64,000 nucleotides of DNA from CBDHDN01 sp965261585 (GCA_965261585.1 CBDHDN010000016.1:1-64000), one strand, 5' to 3'; numbered from the stretch's first letter, positions 19,103 to 27,820 are shown. Notes: a model not told the origin generated them from the letters alone. Numbers and translations: made by a program.

Positions 19103-19371
19103 TCGGTCGAGGCGGTGTCGGTGTGGCCGAGCAGGCGTCCCACGGTGTAGAGGTCGAGGCCGCGCAGCTTCTCCCAGCGCCGGGCGTCAGCGCGCAGCGA
19201 AGGCGCTAGGCCGTGCGGCTTGCGCGGGTAGGTCGCGCTGTGCAGCTCCCCGCCGCAGTGCGGACACCCCGCCGCGCGGCAGGTCTCCGCTTCGGTCGCG
19301 TCGACCTGCTTCAGGAAAGACCAGATTCGGTCATTGGATAAGCTGGAATCGCCGAAGAGCCTGTGCGACAT
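19103..19371 (-). pseudogene. Chimeric scrap: zinc-ribbon IS-associated protein joined to an integrase tail
   Basis: From ATG 19371 the frame starts as a small IS-associated zinc-ribbon protein (AAGCPHCGGELHSATYPRKP, with two Cys-x-x-Cys halves) and after about 65 residues becomes the end of a tyrosine integrase (LDLYTVGRLLGHTDTAST). It then runs out of frame into the neighbouring integrase fragment. This is a patchwork of two unrelated truncated genes, not a functional gene. The zinc-ribbon part resembles accessory proteins found with transposases, whose function I do not know. Confidence 0.55.
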
Positions 19372-19515
19372 TGGGAACCGTCTCAGTAGATTTCACCGTC
19401 ACCGAGACAAGCCCCCTGGAGCGCTTCTTGCAAGCTATCCGGGGGGCACCCACCCCCGCACATCAGATAAATCGAGCGGAACCCGCCGGAAGCCCATCAG
19501 TTATCCTGAGCACAC

Positions 19516-19929
19516 TCAACCGCCGGATTTTGCGACCAGCGTGCTCAGGTTCGGGCACCCGTAGGTGCGCGCGTCGAAGTCCGGCGCCGCACCGAGAATC
19601 CGGCTGCCGACGCCACCGAGATTCGCCCAACCGTCATCGTCGGAGTCCTCGATCGCCCTGGCGATGATCTTCACGGTCTTTGATGGAGGCTCCTTCTTCG
19701 CCGCAGCCGGAGACGCCACCTCGCCGTTCTCCTTGTCCGCTCCGGCCTCCATCAGGTTGTCGACATAGATGAACCGGTTGCAGGCGCTACGGAACGGCCT
19801 CCGGCGTCTTGCGCTCGCCGAAACCGTAGACCACGAGTCCGTCCTCCCTGAGACGCTGCGCCAGACGGGTGACGTCGCTGTCGGAACTGACGAGGCAGAA
19901 GCCGTCGAGCTTGCCCTTGTGCATCAGGT
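19516..19929 (-). pseudogene. NYN / OST-HTH (LOTUS) domain protein, C-terminal half, frameshifted
   Basis: Reading leftward, DLMHKGKLDGFCLVSSDSD continues with VTRLAQRLREDGLVVYGFGERKTPEA, the second half of a NYN (PIN-like) nuclease domain with its conserved SSDSD acid motif. A one-base slip near 19790 moves the rest into another frame: FRNACNRFIYVDNL, a charged linker, then RAIEDSDDDGWANLGGVGSR ... TYGCPNLSTLVAKSGG, an OST-HTH/LOTUS RNA-binding domain. The matching N-terminal half lies at 23045-23266, so the gene was split by about 3.1 kb of foreign DNA. Family knowledge: such proteins are putative RNA-acting factors. Confidence 0.7.
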
Positions 19930-19939
19930 CCGTGGGCGG

Positions 19940-20551
19940 ATGTGGAGGAAGGTCTACACGCATCCCATCTTCGCCCTGGTTGGTGCGGTTGCGACTGTGG
20001 TTGGCGTGCCCGAAACCATATTCGCGGTCCCCGGCATGATAGACGACTGGGGAGTATGGCAAGAATGGCAGCAGGGGGCGCCCTGGTGGTTCGGTTTTAT
20101 CTCGGGCGTTGGGGCTACCATGCTCACGCTCTGGGCGCTTCATGTGTTCGGCCCGACTATGGCGATCATCTACAAATGGATTGTTGCGTTCAAGAGAGAC
20201 CCATTAAGGCTTCTTTTGGTTAGAAAGGCTTATCGCGCCACAGGCAATGGCATCCATATAGCCAAACTAATTCAGAAGGCTCGCAGCGTCGAAACAGCAA
20301 GGGATATTTTAGATATTTTCGACGGAAGTCCGGGGAAAGAGAGGGTTGCGGACGCATATGCCTCATATGCTCAAGCACTTGTGCGTTTTGGATACAATAT
20401 AGAAGCGGAAGCTATACTCAGGAATCTAGATGATGATCAGGATATTTCAGATATCGAAATAGCAGAGGCTATGGACCGTTTCCTCTATCCGAAAGACGAT
20501 GGGGAAACTGTCGAAGACTTTGCGGATCGACTGCGCAAGGAGGCAAACTGA
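19940..20551 (+). CDS. Two-helix membrane protein of unknown function
   Basis: This 203-residue protein starts at the ATG at 19940, where the upstream sequence stops being the antisense of the NYN gene; GGCGG lies only 1-5 bases before it, so the start is uncertain and the gene may have lost a few N-terminal codons. Two membrane segments are visible (about residues 8-30, HPIFALVGAVATVVGVPETI, and 48-72, WWFGFISGVGATMLTLWALHVF). A soluble, mostly helical C-terminal half follows, with TPR-like character (SYAQALVRFGYNIEAEAILRNL). Codon use is less GC-rich than in the flanking genes, indicating transfer. I do not recognise a family. Confidence 0.55.
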   Translation: MWRKVYTHPIFALVGAVATVVGVPETIFAVPGMIDDWGVWQEWQQGAPWWFGFISGVGATMLTLWALHVFGPTMAIIYKWIVAFKRDPLRLLLVRKAYRATGNGIHIAKLIQKARSVETARDILDIFDGSPGKERVADAYASYAQALVRFGYNIEAEAILRNLDDDQDISDIEIAEAMDRFLYPKDDGETVEDFADRLRKEAN

Positions 20552-20740
20552 TTTGGTCGATTGTCGCAATTTTGCTTCGACGAACGAGGCGATTCCCATC
20601 CCAAGATCGAAAAGGGGCTGACCGTGACGAATCACACAGAATGGATTGAATTTCTCAGTAAGCGGCTCGCCCAAGCCGATGCCCGCTAACTTCTCCAGCG
20701 GGACGGTCTGGACCGATGGCTCGCAGTACCGCTCGGGGAA

Positions 20741-21304
20741 TCAATTTGAAGCCGCCGGTTTCGACGGTGCGTCGAACGACAGAATTCGATCCCGACATAT
20801 CACGATCCTGTCCTTCGCAGTCAGTCGAACCTGCACAAAGATGATTCGGGAGAGTTTCTCGGCCAGCTTCTCGTCTCTGCTATTCTTCTTGTACCCGAAG
20901 TGAGAGAACCACAAGTCGACTTGAACGGGGAAGATTGTTTCAGCGGTTTGCTGATTGAGATGTTCTGGCGGCACGCCCATTAGACCTTGGATGAAGGAAC
21001 GGCGGTGTTTATTACAATTCTCGTGAGTGCCAGGGTTGAAATTATCCACCACAAAGACATTTATGCCGATCTCGTTATTGTCCCAATCGTATCGCAGGAC
21101 AGCAAACGCGCTGATCTTCATGTTTTGGGACATGGACGCGGTCGCATCCTTCGCCCTTTCTTGCATCCGCGACAGTCCCTGATCCCACAGGCTGACGGGC
21201 TGGTCCATGAGCCAGCGCCCAATCGGGCCGGGCTCGGCGAGCGACCGCGTCGCCAGCCCAAAGGCAAGAAACGAGACTGCCGCGGTGATCAGGAGTTTCG
21301 TCAT
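20741..21304 (-). CDS. Secreted protein of unknown function
   Basis: A 187-residue protein with a clear signal peptide (MTKLLITAAVSFLAFGLATRSLA, likely cleaved after SLA). The mature part is soluble with several Cys and aromatic residues (ENCNKHRRSFIQGLMGVP, VQVDLWFSHFGYKKN, DRIVICRDRILSF). No known domain is recognised. It is probably periplasmic. The gene lies convergent to the two-helix membrane protein gene, with about 190 bp between them in which I see no convincing gene. The AT content is higher than in core genes. Confidence 0.6.
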   Translation of the reverse strand: MTKLLITAAVSFLAFGLATRSLAEPGPIGRWLMDQPVSLWDQGLSRMQERAKDATASMSQNMKISAFAVLRYDWDNNEIGINVFVVDNFNPGTHENCNKHRRSFIQGLMGVPPEHLNQQTAETIFPVQVDLWFSHFGYKKNSRDEKLAEKLSRIIFVQVRLTAKDRIVICRDRILSFDAPSKPAASN

Positions 21305-21367
21305 CGTCGCCTCCGTTCGTCCCTGATAGGGTGCGAAGGTGGGCCAGACCTGTGAAAGGCGGGAACC

Positions 21368-21565
21368 ATGTCAGACGAACCCACGATACGAGATGTATTG
21401 AACGCCATATCGGCTTCCGAAACGCGCTTGGGAGAACAGCTGCGGTCGATGGAGAAACGTCTCAAGAACGAGATTGACGGCTCCTTCCGCATCCACCATG
21501 AACAGATTCTTGATCTTCAAAGGTGCGTGAAAGACATTGAGAGTCATCTGTCTCGATCCCACTGA
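21368..21565 (+). CDS. Small coiled-coil protein
   Basis: A 65-residue protein beginning MSDEPTIRDVLNAISASETR and continuing with heptad-like charged helices (LRSMEKRLKNEIDGSF, LDLQRCVKDIESHL), so a coiled coil is likely. A purine-rich AAGGCGGGAA lies just before the ATG. It is the first of four small genes in the same direction (21368-21984) that look like one short operon of phage or plasmid type. The function is unknown. Confidence 0.5.
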   Translation: MSDEPTIRDVLNAISASETRLGEQLRSMEKRLKNEIDGSFRIHHEQILDLQRCVKDIESHLSRSH

Positions 21566-21595
21566 GGATGGAATGGCCAAATGGAGGGCCGCAAA

Positions 21596-21712
21596 ATGAC
21601 CGACGATGAAAAGACCAAGATCACCGGGCAGGTAGTGATCGAACTCGCAGAAACGAAGCGAATATTGGCTTGTCTCCTTGCCAAGGCCGAGCGGATGTCG
21701 CTGGAAGGCTGA
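21596..21712 (+). CDS. Very small protein (38 residues)
   Basis: A short frame beginning MTDDEKTKITGQVVIELAET and ending KAERMSLEG, preceded by a good ribosome-binding sequence (GGAGGG about 8 bases before the ATG). It lies between two other tiny genes of the same direction with gaps of 30 and 4 bp, which supports it being real. It is predicted to be helical; no family is recognised. Confidence 0.4.
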   Translation: MTDDEKTKITGQVVIELAETKRILACLLAKAERMSLEG

Positions 21713-21716
21713 GCGG

Positions 21717-21890
21717 ATGTCGCTGAAATTCGGTCTGCTCGCCAATTGGCTGCGGGATCATTTTCCAAGCGGAGCCGCGCTCGACAGCGCGCTGTCGGTT
21801 CCCGACGCTCTCAAACTGGTCGAAGAGATCAAAGACACGAAGGATCGCGTCGAACGGCTGGAAGAACGACGCGCGCAGTTGGGGGTCTAG
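21717..21890 (+). CDS. Small helical protein (57 residues)
   Basis: Begins MSLKFGLLANWLRDHFP and ends with a charged coiled-coil-like helix (LVEEIKDTKDRVERLEERR). The start region repeats the end of the preceding gene at DNA level (GAGCGGATGTCGCTG occurs twice, 21699-21713 region and at 21711-21725), suggesting that a small duplication created the second start. It is followed after 1 bp by the next ATG, so translational coupling is likely. Function unknown. Confidence 0.4.
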   Translation: MSLKFGLLANWLRDHFPSGAALDSALSVPDALKLVEEIKDTKDRVERLEERRAQLGV

Positions 21891-21891
21891 C

Positions 21892-21984
21892 ATGACCCGA
21901 GGAGTCCCCGTGCTCGACCCGAAGCGCGACTTGAAGGGCGCGACCCCGGAGACGTTGGCCCGCGCTTTGCTGCGGCAACCGCAT
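21892..21984 (+). pseudogene. Small gene truncated by the IS1595 element
   Basis: Begins MTRGVPVLDPKRDLKGATPE and TLARALLR, then runs into sequence that is the antisense of the IS1595 transposase C-terminus; the apparent continuation to 22095 is therefore not its own. It is coupled to the previous tiny gene (1 bp gap). This is the last member of the four-gene row and was probably longer before the IS arrived. Confidence 0.4.
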
Positions 21985-22965
21985 CTAGCTCCGCGCGCCC
22001 GACGGAAGCCCGTTGGGGCGGATGGGGTCGCGGTAGAGGAGGTTTCGCCCGACGAGACGGGCGACGGTATCCCGCATTTGGACGAGAGTTCCTGATTCGC
22101 GGATGTTGTGCTTGCCGGCAAACTCGGAGACGTAACGTTGCAGATGCTTCGGCGACATCTTGTGGAACGTGCCTTTGTGGGCGCGCTTCAGCATCGACCA
22201 GAACGACTCGATCCCGTTCGTGTGAGCCATGCCGTTCACGTACTCACCGACGCTATGACGGACGCTCTCGTGCTCAACGGACATGCCCTTGTAGGCAGCT
22301 GCATCGTCCGTGTAGACCTTGGCGTCGGACGCTGCGTGATCCGCGACGAACCCCTGCAATGTCTTGCCATCTGTGTCGTCAACGACGCGGGCAGTGACCT
22401 TGTTACTGTCGCGATCCTTCATGCCAACCACCGCCGTCTTGCCCGCTGCGCCGCGTCCAGTGCCCGCCAGTTCCTTACGCTTGGCGTTGCTCATGTTCCG
22501 GCGCTTGCCGCCGAAATATGTCTCGTCCACTTCAACCGGGCCGTCGAAGGGGCCGCCGGTGTTAATTGTCCAAGCCTCGCGGATGCGGTGGAGCATGAAC
22601 CACGCAGTTTCCTGTTTGACGCCAATGTCACGAGACAGCTTCATCGACGAAACCGATTTCAAACTGGTCAGGCACAGGTAGATGGCAATAACCCACTTGC
22701 GCATCGGAACATTCGAACGAGCAAGCGGAGTGCCAGTGCGAACCGAGAAGTAGCCCCGGCAGTCTGTGCACCAATAAGGCATCGGTTTGGCGCTCGGAAC
22801 CTCGCGGGTACGGATCGATCCGCACTTCCCGCAGTGCCTTTCGCCGTCCGGCCAGAGCACCGACTCAAACCACGCAACGGCGGCCGCTTCGGTCGGGAAC
22901 ATGTCCATCAACTGAACGATGGTCAGTCCCTCGCGGTAAGCTCGTCCGGGTCCTTTTTTCGCCAT
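21985..22965 (-). CDS. IS1595-family transposase
   Basis: A 326-residue protein starting at ATG 22965 with a GGGAG ribosome-binding site. It has the family's N-terminal zinc ribbon (HCGKCGSIRT ... YWCTDCRGYFSVRTGT), then the DDE/N nuclease part: VEVDETYFGGKRR (first Asp), VYTDDAAAYKGM (second Asp) and AHTNGIESFWSMLKR (Asn/Glu), followed by a C-terminal region that ends in NGLPSGARS as in many relatives. Full-length and apparently intact. The upstream IS end is at about 23040 next to the interrupted NYN gene; I could not find a matching inverted repeat on the other side near 21960-21984. Confidence 0.85.
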   Translation of the reverse strand: MAKKGPGRAYREGLTIVQLMDMFPTEAAAVAWFESVLWPDGERHCGKCGSIRTREVPSAKPMPYWCTDCRGYFSVRTGTPLARSNVPMRKWVIAIYLCLTSLKSVSSMKLSRDIGVKQETAWFMLHRIREAWTINTGGPFDGPVEVDETYFGGKRRNMSNAKRKELAGTGRGAAGKTAVVGMKDRDSNKVTARVVDDTDGKTLQGFVADHAASDAKVYTDDAAAYKGMSVEHESVRHSVGEYVNGMAHTNGIESFWSMLKRAHKGTFHKMSPKHLQRYVSEFAGKHNIRESGTLVQMRDTVARLVGRNLLYRDPIRPNGLPSGARS

Positions 22966-23044
22966 TTCCGATCTCCCTTCCAACAACTTGAATATAGGGA
23001 CTCGGCATGATAATGTCAAGTAGGCCGGGTAAGACCCCATTTTT
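21985..23044 (-). mobile_element. IS1595-family insertion sequence (left end not identified)
   Basis: The element consists of the transposase gene plus about 80 bp of 5' noncoding DNA with GGGGTCTTACCCGGCCTACT reading leftward from about 23044, which is a plausible terminal repeat. The other end should carry the reverse complement, but nothing similar is seen before the truncated small gene at 21984, so the 3' end may be deleted. The 5' end is inserted directly into the NYN-domain gene. Confidence 0.55.
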
Positions 23045-23266
23045 ACACGTTGTGTTGCTGGGCTGCTGATGCTGCAGAATCGCGAGCGACTGTATCTGCT
23101 TGTCCCAGCCGGCAAGGCGTGTGCCCGAGAAATCGCCGTAGATACGCCGCACATTGGCTTCGCCCAGCTTGACGATCTCCTCGAAGATCGCGTGCGCATG
23201 GCGTGCGCTGGTATTGTCGGCGTCGATCAGGATCGCCAGGCTCTGCGATTGTGGTTTTTCCGGCAT
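23045..23266 (-). pseudogene. NYN-domain protein, N-terminal half (interrupted)
   Basis: From ATG 23266 the sequence reads MPEKPQSQSLAILIDADNTS, then EEIVKLGEANVRRIYGDFSG, the N-terminal half of a NYN domain with its conserved IDADN metal-binding motif. It continues to QHQQPSNTTCKN and then stops at the IS1595 end. The second half of the domain begins at DLMHKGK near 19929. About a dozen residues are missing between the halves, so the event was an insertion with a small deletion or a more complex rearrangement. Confidence 0.7.
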
Positions 23267-23355
23267 AGCTGCTCCCGGCAGGCGTCGGAATCATCGACTT
23301 TAGCGAATTTGTCCGATGGCCGGTGGCCGAAAGGCCGGTTACCGGGAAAGCAAGT

Positions 23356-23640
23356 CGTGAGCGAATACCGGTACTATGAGGTCCAGGCGATAGACCGCCC
23401 AATTGGCGAGGCGGACATGGAGGCGCTGCGGACATTAGTCGACGCGGGCGCGAATCACGGCCACGAGCTTCACCAATCACTACAAATGGGGCGACTTCAA
23501 GGGCGCCCCAAATCGGCTCATCGGCCGCTCCCGGCTCGACCCCTCCCGGCGCGGCTGCGACCTGGCGGAAGTCGTCGAATTGGGCGAGCACCTGATCCTC
23601 GACTGTTATTCGGCGCGGAAATTTGACCCCCCAGAATCAA
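23356..23640 (+). pseudogene. Frameshifted gene of unknown family (YRYYEVQAIDRP type)
   Basis: A GTG at 23356 opens VSEYRYYEVQAIDRPIGEAD and MEALRTL, which looks like a conserved protein start. After about 33 codons the sensible frame moves by one base (near 23435) and continues STRARITATSFTNHYKWGDF and KGAPNRLIGR, then a tail DLAEVVELGEHLILDC. The end runs into sequence that looks like an IS scar (TTTGACCCCCCAGAATC). I recall similar small proteins in other proteobacteria but cannot name a function. Broken by at least one frameshift. Confidence 0.45.
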
Positions 23641-23697
23641 GGAAACTCAACAGGCTGGCGGGCCGATCGCCTTCGACCCTGCGTACCAAATAACAGA

Positions 23698-24588
23698 TCA
23701 GTGGCCGGAAGAGAGAGCAAGCCTGCTGCCTTCATCACCGATATCCGCTTCGCCGAGCCATTCATCCAGTTTCGACCAGCGGCGCCGTCCCGAGACATTC
23801 CGCACGGCGATGGCCACGGCCTTTTTTTGTCCGACCAGCACTACTAACCGCTTGCCGCGCGTCACACCGGTGTAGAGCAGGTTCCGCTGGAGCATGGCGT
23901 AGTGCTGCGTCAGGACGGGAATGACAACGGCAGGATACTCCGAGCCCTGGCTCTTGTGAATCGTCGCGGCGTATGCTGGAACCAGGGTGTCGAGTTCGCC
24001 GAAACCATAGGCGACGGCGCACCCGTCGAAACGCGCGGTCAGCTCGCCTTCATCGGGATCGACATCGTCGACATAGCCGATGTCGCCGTTATAGACCTCC
24101 TTGTCGTAATCGTTTTCGATCTGCATCACCTTGTCGCAAGGCGCGAAGGTCCAGCCGAAGCGCTCGACCTTGCGCTCGCCGGCGGGGTTCAGGGCGGCCT
24201 GCAGCTCGATGTTGAGCGAGCGGGCGCCCGCGCCGCCGCGGTTCATCGGGCATAGCACCTGGATGTCGCGCACCGGGTCGAACCCGAAGCGCTTCGGGAT
24301 GCGCGTCTTCACCAACTCGATGATCGTAGGAACCGCGGTTTCCGGATCGTCCGCCTGCACGAAGTAGAAGTCGCTGTCGCCCTCGGGCTTGGAAAGATTG
24401 GGAATGTCGCCCCGGTTGATCCCGTGCGCGCTGGTGACGATCCGGCTTCGCGCCGCCTGACGGAATACCTCGGTCAGCCGCACGACAGGGACCGCACCGG
24501 AGGCGATGATATCGGCGAGCACCTGGCCCGGACCGACCGACCGTAGTTGGTCGATGTCGCCGACGATCAACAGAGCGGCTTCGTCGGG
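23698..24588 (-). pseudogene. RecD2-like ATP-dependent helicase, C-terminal part (gene split by IS21)
   Basis: The fragment begins PDEAALLIVGDIDQL at the junction with the IS and runs to a natural stop at 23698. It carries superfamily-1 helicase motifs: GDIDQLRSVGPG (motif III; Arg replaces the usual Pro), LTEVFRQAARSRIV (motif IV region), AATIHKSQGSEYPAVV (motif V) and LLYTGVTRGKRLVVLVG (motif VI). This is the C-terminal half of a RecD2/TraA-type 5'-3' helicase. The preceding piece lies at 28600-28770 on the other side of the IS21 element. Together they show one gene cut by a 4-kb insertion, and its N-terminal half is missing. Confidence 0.8.
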
Positions 24589-24594
24589 AACCGC
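24589..24594. repeat. Target-site duplication of the IS21 element (left copy)
   Basis: AACCGC directly before the IS end; the same six bases follow the other end at 28594-28599. Removing the IS and one copy restores the helicase reading frame (RALLMAV-PDEAALLIVGD). Confidence 0.8.
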
Positions 24595-24768
24595 TGTTCA
24601 GCGACATCGCACTTGAAGGGTCAGCGACATCGGAGATGACGGGTTGGGCGGAGCGGAGGCCGGGCGTAGCCCGGCTGTAGCTCCGCCCAACCCGGGCGCG
24701 GTTTAGACCTCGCCGTCGGCTGTGACTGCGGTCAGGAACAGGTCTTCAACGACCACGAAGAGGACCTG

Positions 24769-25434
24769 ATGCCTGGCCGACCGATCACGGACCAACAGAT
24801 GAGGTACTACATGACCCTACGAACGAGGCATACCCGGGCCACCGCGGCGGCGATGGCAGGGTTCAGCACCAGCACTGGCTACCGGGTAGAGAGAGACCCG
24901 CGCCTGCCGTCCCGGAAGAAGGCCTGCCACGGTCATGGTGGCGGTCGGCCCGATCCGCTGACGGACATCTGGGACAGCGAGATCGTCCCGCTGCTGGAGC
25001 GGACCCCTGACCTGCGCCCGATCACCATCTTTGAGGAGATGATACGCCGGCATCCGGAGCGGGATCTCGGTTCAGCCCGGCGGACACTCGAGCGCCGCGT
25101 GCGGCTCTGGAAGGCCCGGTTCGGGCCGCAGCAGGAAGTGATCTTCCGCCAGGAGCACCCGCCGGGGCGGCAGGGCATGTCGGACTTCTTCGACGCCAAC
25201 TCTCTCGCTGTCACGATTGCCGGCGAGCCACTGGCGCACCGCATCTACCACTTCACCCTGGTCTATTCCGGCTGGGAACATGCCGAGGTGGTGTTGGGCG
25301 GCGAGAGCTTCACGGCCCTGGCCAGCGGCTTGCAGAACGCGCTTTGGTCTCTGGGCGGCACCCCGCGGGAGCATCGTACCGACAGCCTGTCCGCAGCTTT
25401 CGCCAATCTGGACAAGGCGGCGTGCGACGATCTG
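24769..25434 (+). pseudogene. istA: IS21 transposase IstA, first exon
   Basis: From ATG 24769 the frame gives the IstA N-terminus (ITDQQMRYYMTLRTRHTRAT helix-turn-helix) and the start of the DDE core (QGMSDFFDANSLAVTIAG, HFTLVYSGWEHAEVVLGG, SLGGTPREHRTDSLSAAF). It ends at AACDDL where the group II intron begins. The second exon at 26962 continues exactly in phase with RERYDALCRHYGM. IstA cuts and joins the IS ends; this copy also has a downstream frameshift and is probably inactive even if the intron is removed. Confidence 0.8.
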
Positions 25435-26961
25435 GTGCGCCAGGCGAACTGGCAGAAGGTAGGGGGTGCAAGTCCCCCGGAACGAAGGAGTAACCGAACC
25501 ACGTTTCTCCGCGAGCCGTGCGTTGGCTCCCGTGAGGGGGCAGGCGAAGCGTCGGTAGCGGCATGGATGGGCAGGGCTATTGAGCACCGTAAAAGCGATG
25601 GTCCGGGGTGCCGAGGCTTTCAGATCGGTCGAAGGCAATATTGCAGGCGTCGTTTTGGTGAGATGTCGGCGAGCCCCGCGGTGTCAGAGAACCCATGCAC
25701 GTTCGCACGCCTTCTGTTGGGACCCTGGGAGGTCTTCAAACTGCCCCGGTTGTCGTAAAGGGGCCGCGTAGGGAATGGAGAAAACCGAAGCCTATGATGA
25801 ACGGTTTGAAGAAGTCGGATGAGGCCGTACGACCTGTGAGGGCGGCGAACAAGGGAGCGCGAGCTTCTGCGGAGTCGCCGGAGGAAAGGGCCTCAACCAA
25901 GGGGAATCCGGATTGCCAAAGCACGCGCCGAACCCAGTGTCGGGTGAGCGTGCCACAGGCGGCGGCCCGGATACGGAAAGCTGCAGAGAGAAACCCGAAG
26001 GAACGTCTCACTGCGCTCTTCCACCACATTACGCCGGACGCGCTCGGTGCGGCCTACTTCGCATTGAAGAAGGACGCAGCAGCCGGTGTCGACGGCGTTA
26101 CGTGGGACATGTACGGCGAGGGTCTGGATGAGCGCCTGCTCGACCTGCACCGGCGCCTGCACAGAGGGGGAGCGTACCGGGCGCCGCCGGTTCGGCGGGT
26201 AGAGGTACCCAAGCCGGACGGGGGGACAGATCGCGGCGCTGGAGGACAAGGTCGTCCAGAAGGCGGTTGTGGATGTGATCCTGACACCGATCTACGAGGT
26301 GGTGTTTCTTGGCTTCAGCTACGGGTTCGGGTTCCAACACAAGCGGGATGCGGAGCGGTACCTCCGCGACGTTCGGGAGAGGCTGGCCCGGTTCGGTCTC
26401 AGCCTCCACCAGGACAAGACCCGCCTCGTGGAGTTTGGCCGGTTCGCGGATTTGAACCGGCGCCAGCGCGGGGTGGGCAAGCCGGAGACTTTCGACTTTC
26501 TGGGCCTCACGCACTATTGCACGACGACCCTGAGAGGACGCTTTCGGCTTGGTCGCAAACCGGTTGCCAAACGGGTCAACAGGACCCTGGCGCGCATCGA
26601 CGAGGTGCTTCGCAAGCGCTGGCACCACGACATCTGGGAAGTTGGTAGGTGGCTGGGGAGAGTCTGCAATGGCTGGCTCAACTACTTTGCCGTCCCAGGG
26701 TCAGGCCGGTTCATCCGTGCGTTCCTCCGCAGGCTGCAACGCCGGTGGATGCGGGCGCTACGCCGCCGGTCCCAGCGAGCCCGATTTAGTTGGAAGCGAC
26801 TGGAGCGCATGACCGAAATCCTGTGGCCACGCGCCTCCATCCGCCACCCATGGCCGGACCAGCGGTTCGCCGTCAAGCACCCGAGGTAGGAGCCGGATGG
26901 TTCAACGACCACGTCCGGATCTGCGCGGGGGGTGCGCAGCAATGCGCATTCCTACCGTAAC
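25435..26961 (+). mobile_element. Group II intron with a deleted reverse-transcriptase core
   Basis: The 5' end is GTGCG, the bacterial group II consensus. Near the 3' end is a recognisable 34-nt domain V (26891-26924, beginning GAGCCGGATGG and ending GTCCGGATCTG), followed by a domain VI hairpin with a bulged A seven bases before the 3' end, CCGTAAC. Splicing out 25435-26961 rejoins istA as DDL-RERYDALC with no frame change, which fixes both boundaries. The intron is only 1,527 bp because the ORF inside has lost its catalytic middle. It therefore needs a helper protein for mobility, though RNA splicing might still occur. Confidence 0.85.
25794..26889 (+). pseudogene. ltrA: Group II intron reverse transcriptase/maturase with central deletion and frameshift
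   Basis: The N-terminal part (ALFHHITPDALGAAYFALKK, DAAAGVDGVTWDMYGEGL, YRAPPVRRVEVPKPDGG) is RT domains 0-2. A small deletion with frame change near 26222 leads to QIAALEDKVVQKAVVDVILT, PIYEVVFLGFSYGFG. The sequence then jumps to FQHKRDAERYLRDVRERL, skipping about 100 residues that contain the YADD catalytic motif. The maturase/X domain follows (RKRWHHDIWEVGRWL, NGWLNYFAVPGSGRFIRAFL) and ends KHPR at 26889. No reverse-transcriptase activity is possible; a maturase role is doubtful since the frame is broken. Confidence 0.82.
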
Positions 26962-27820
26962 CGCGAGCGCTACGACGCCTTGTGCCGGCACTACGGGATG
27001 GAGCCCAGCCGCAACAACCGTGGCCTGGCCCACGAGAACGGGGCGATCGAGAGCCGTCACGGCCATCTCAAGACCCGCCTCGGCCAAGCCCTTCTGCTGC
27101 GCCCATCGACGGACTTCGAGGACCTCGACGCTTATCGCCGCTTCGCCGCGCAGGTGGTGGCGCGCCACAACGCCAATCACCGCGATGCGCTGCACTGCGA
27201 GGCCGACCATCTTCAATCGCTGCCCAGGCAACGCAGCTGCGACTATGACGAGGCTACGGTCACCGTGACCTCATCGAGTGGTTTCGTCCTGCGCAAGGTC
27301 TTCTACACCGTGCCCTCCACCCTGATCGGGCATCGGCTCAAGGGGCGCATCTACGATGATCGCCTCGAGCTCTGGCTCGGCGCCAGCCCGATCCTGACCC
27401 TGCCACGCGGCCGCCCTCCTGCCGCGTGGGCGTGGCGGTCACGCCCATGTGGTGAACTACCACCACGTCATCCATAGCCTGCGCACCAAGCCCCAGGCCC
27501 TGGCCGGGCTGCGCTGTCGCGATCAGCTCTTTCCCCGTACCGCCTACCGGCGATGCTGGGACGCGCTGAGTGCGGCCCTCGATCAGCGGAGCGCCTGCAC
27601 GATCATGGTCGGTCTCCTCTGGCTGGCTCATGACAGAGCCTGCGAAGCCGAGCTGGCCCAGCAGCTCGACGAGCTTCTCGCAGCGGACCGGCTTCCCGAT
27701 CTCAAGCTGCTGGAGCAGCGCTTCGTCGCTCACCTCAACGACGTGCCGGTGGTCACGGTCGATATCCCCGGCGCCGACAGCTACGACGCGCTCTTCGCCG
27801 CGCGGGAGCTCGCCGCATGA
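26962..27820 (+). pseudogene. istA: IS21 transposase IstA, second exon, frameshifted
   Basis: Starts RERYDALCRHYGMEPSRN right after the intron, with the DDE-core end NNRGLAHENGAIESRHGHLK (catalytic Glu), then the C-terminal domain (DEATVTVTSSSGFVLRKVFY). Near 27410-27430 a partly repeated CTGCC(A/G)CG(C/T)GG segment has shifted the frame. The true C-terminus continues in another frame as VVNYHHVIHSLRTKPQALAG and ends in AARELAA at 27820, overlapping the istB start by 4 bp. The frameshift makes this copy non-functional. Confidence 0.78.

Noticed and set aside
19769..19939. N-terminal extension of the two-helix membrane protein gene
   Set aside because: These codons are the antisense of the NYN-domain gene fragment; the real gene can only begin after the junction at about 19929.
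21985..22095. C-terminal extension of the last tiny gene into the IS1595 region
   Set aside because: The sequence is the antisense of the conserved transposase C-terminus (NGLPSGARS), so it is not native to the small gene.
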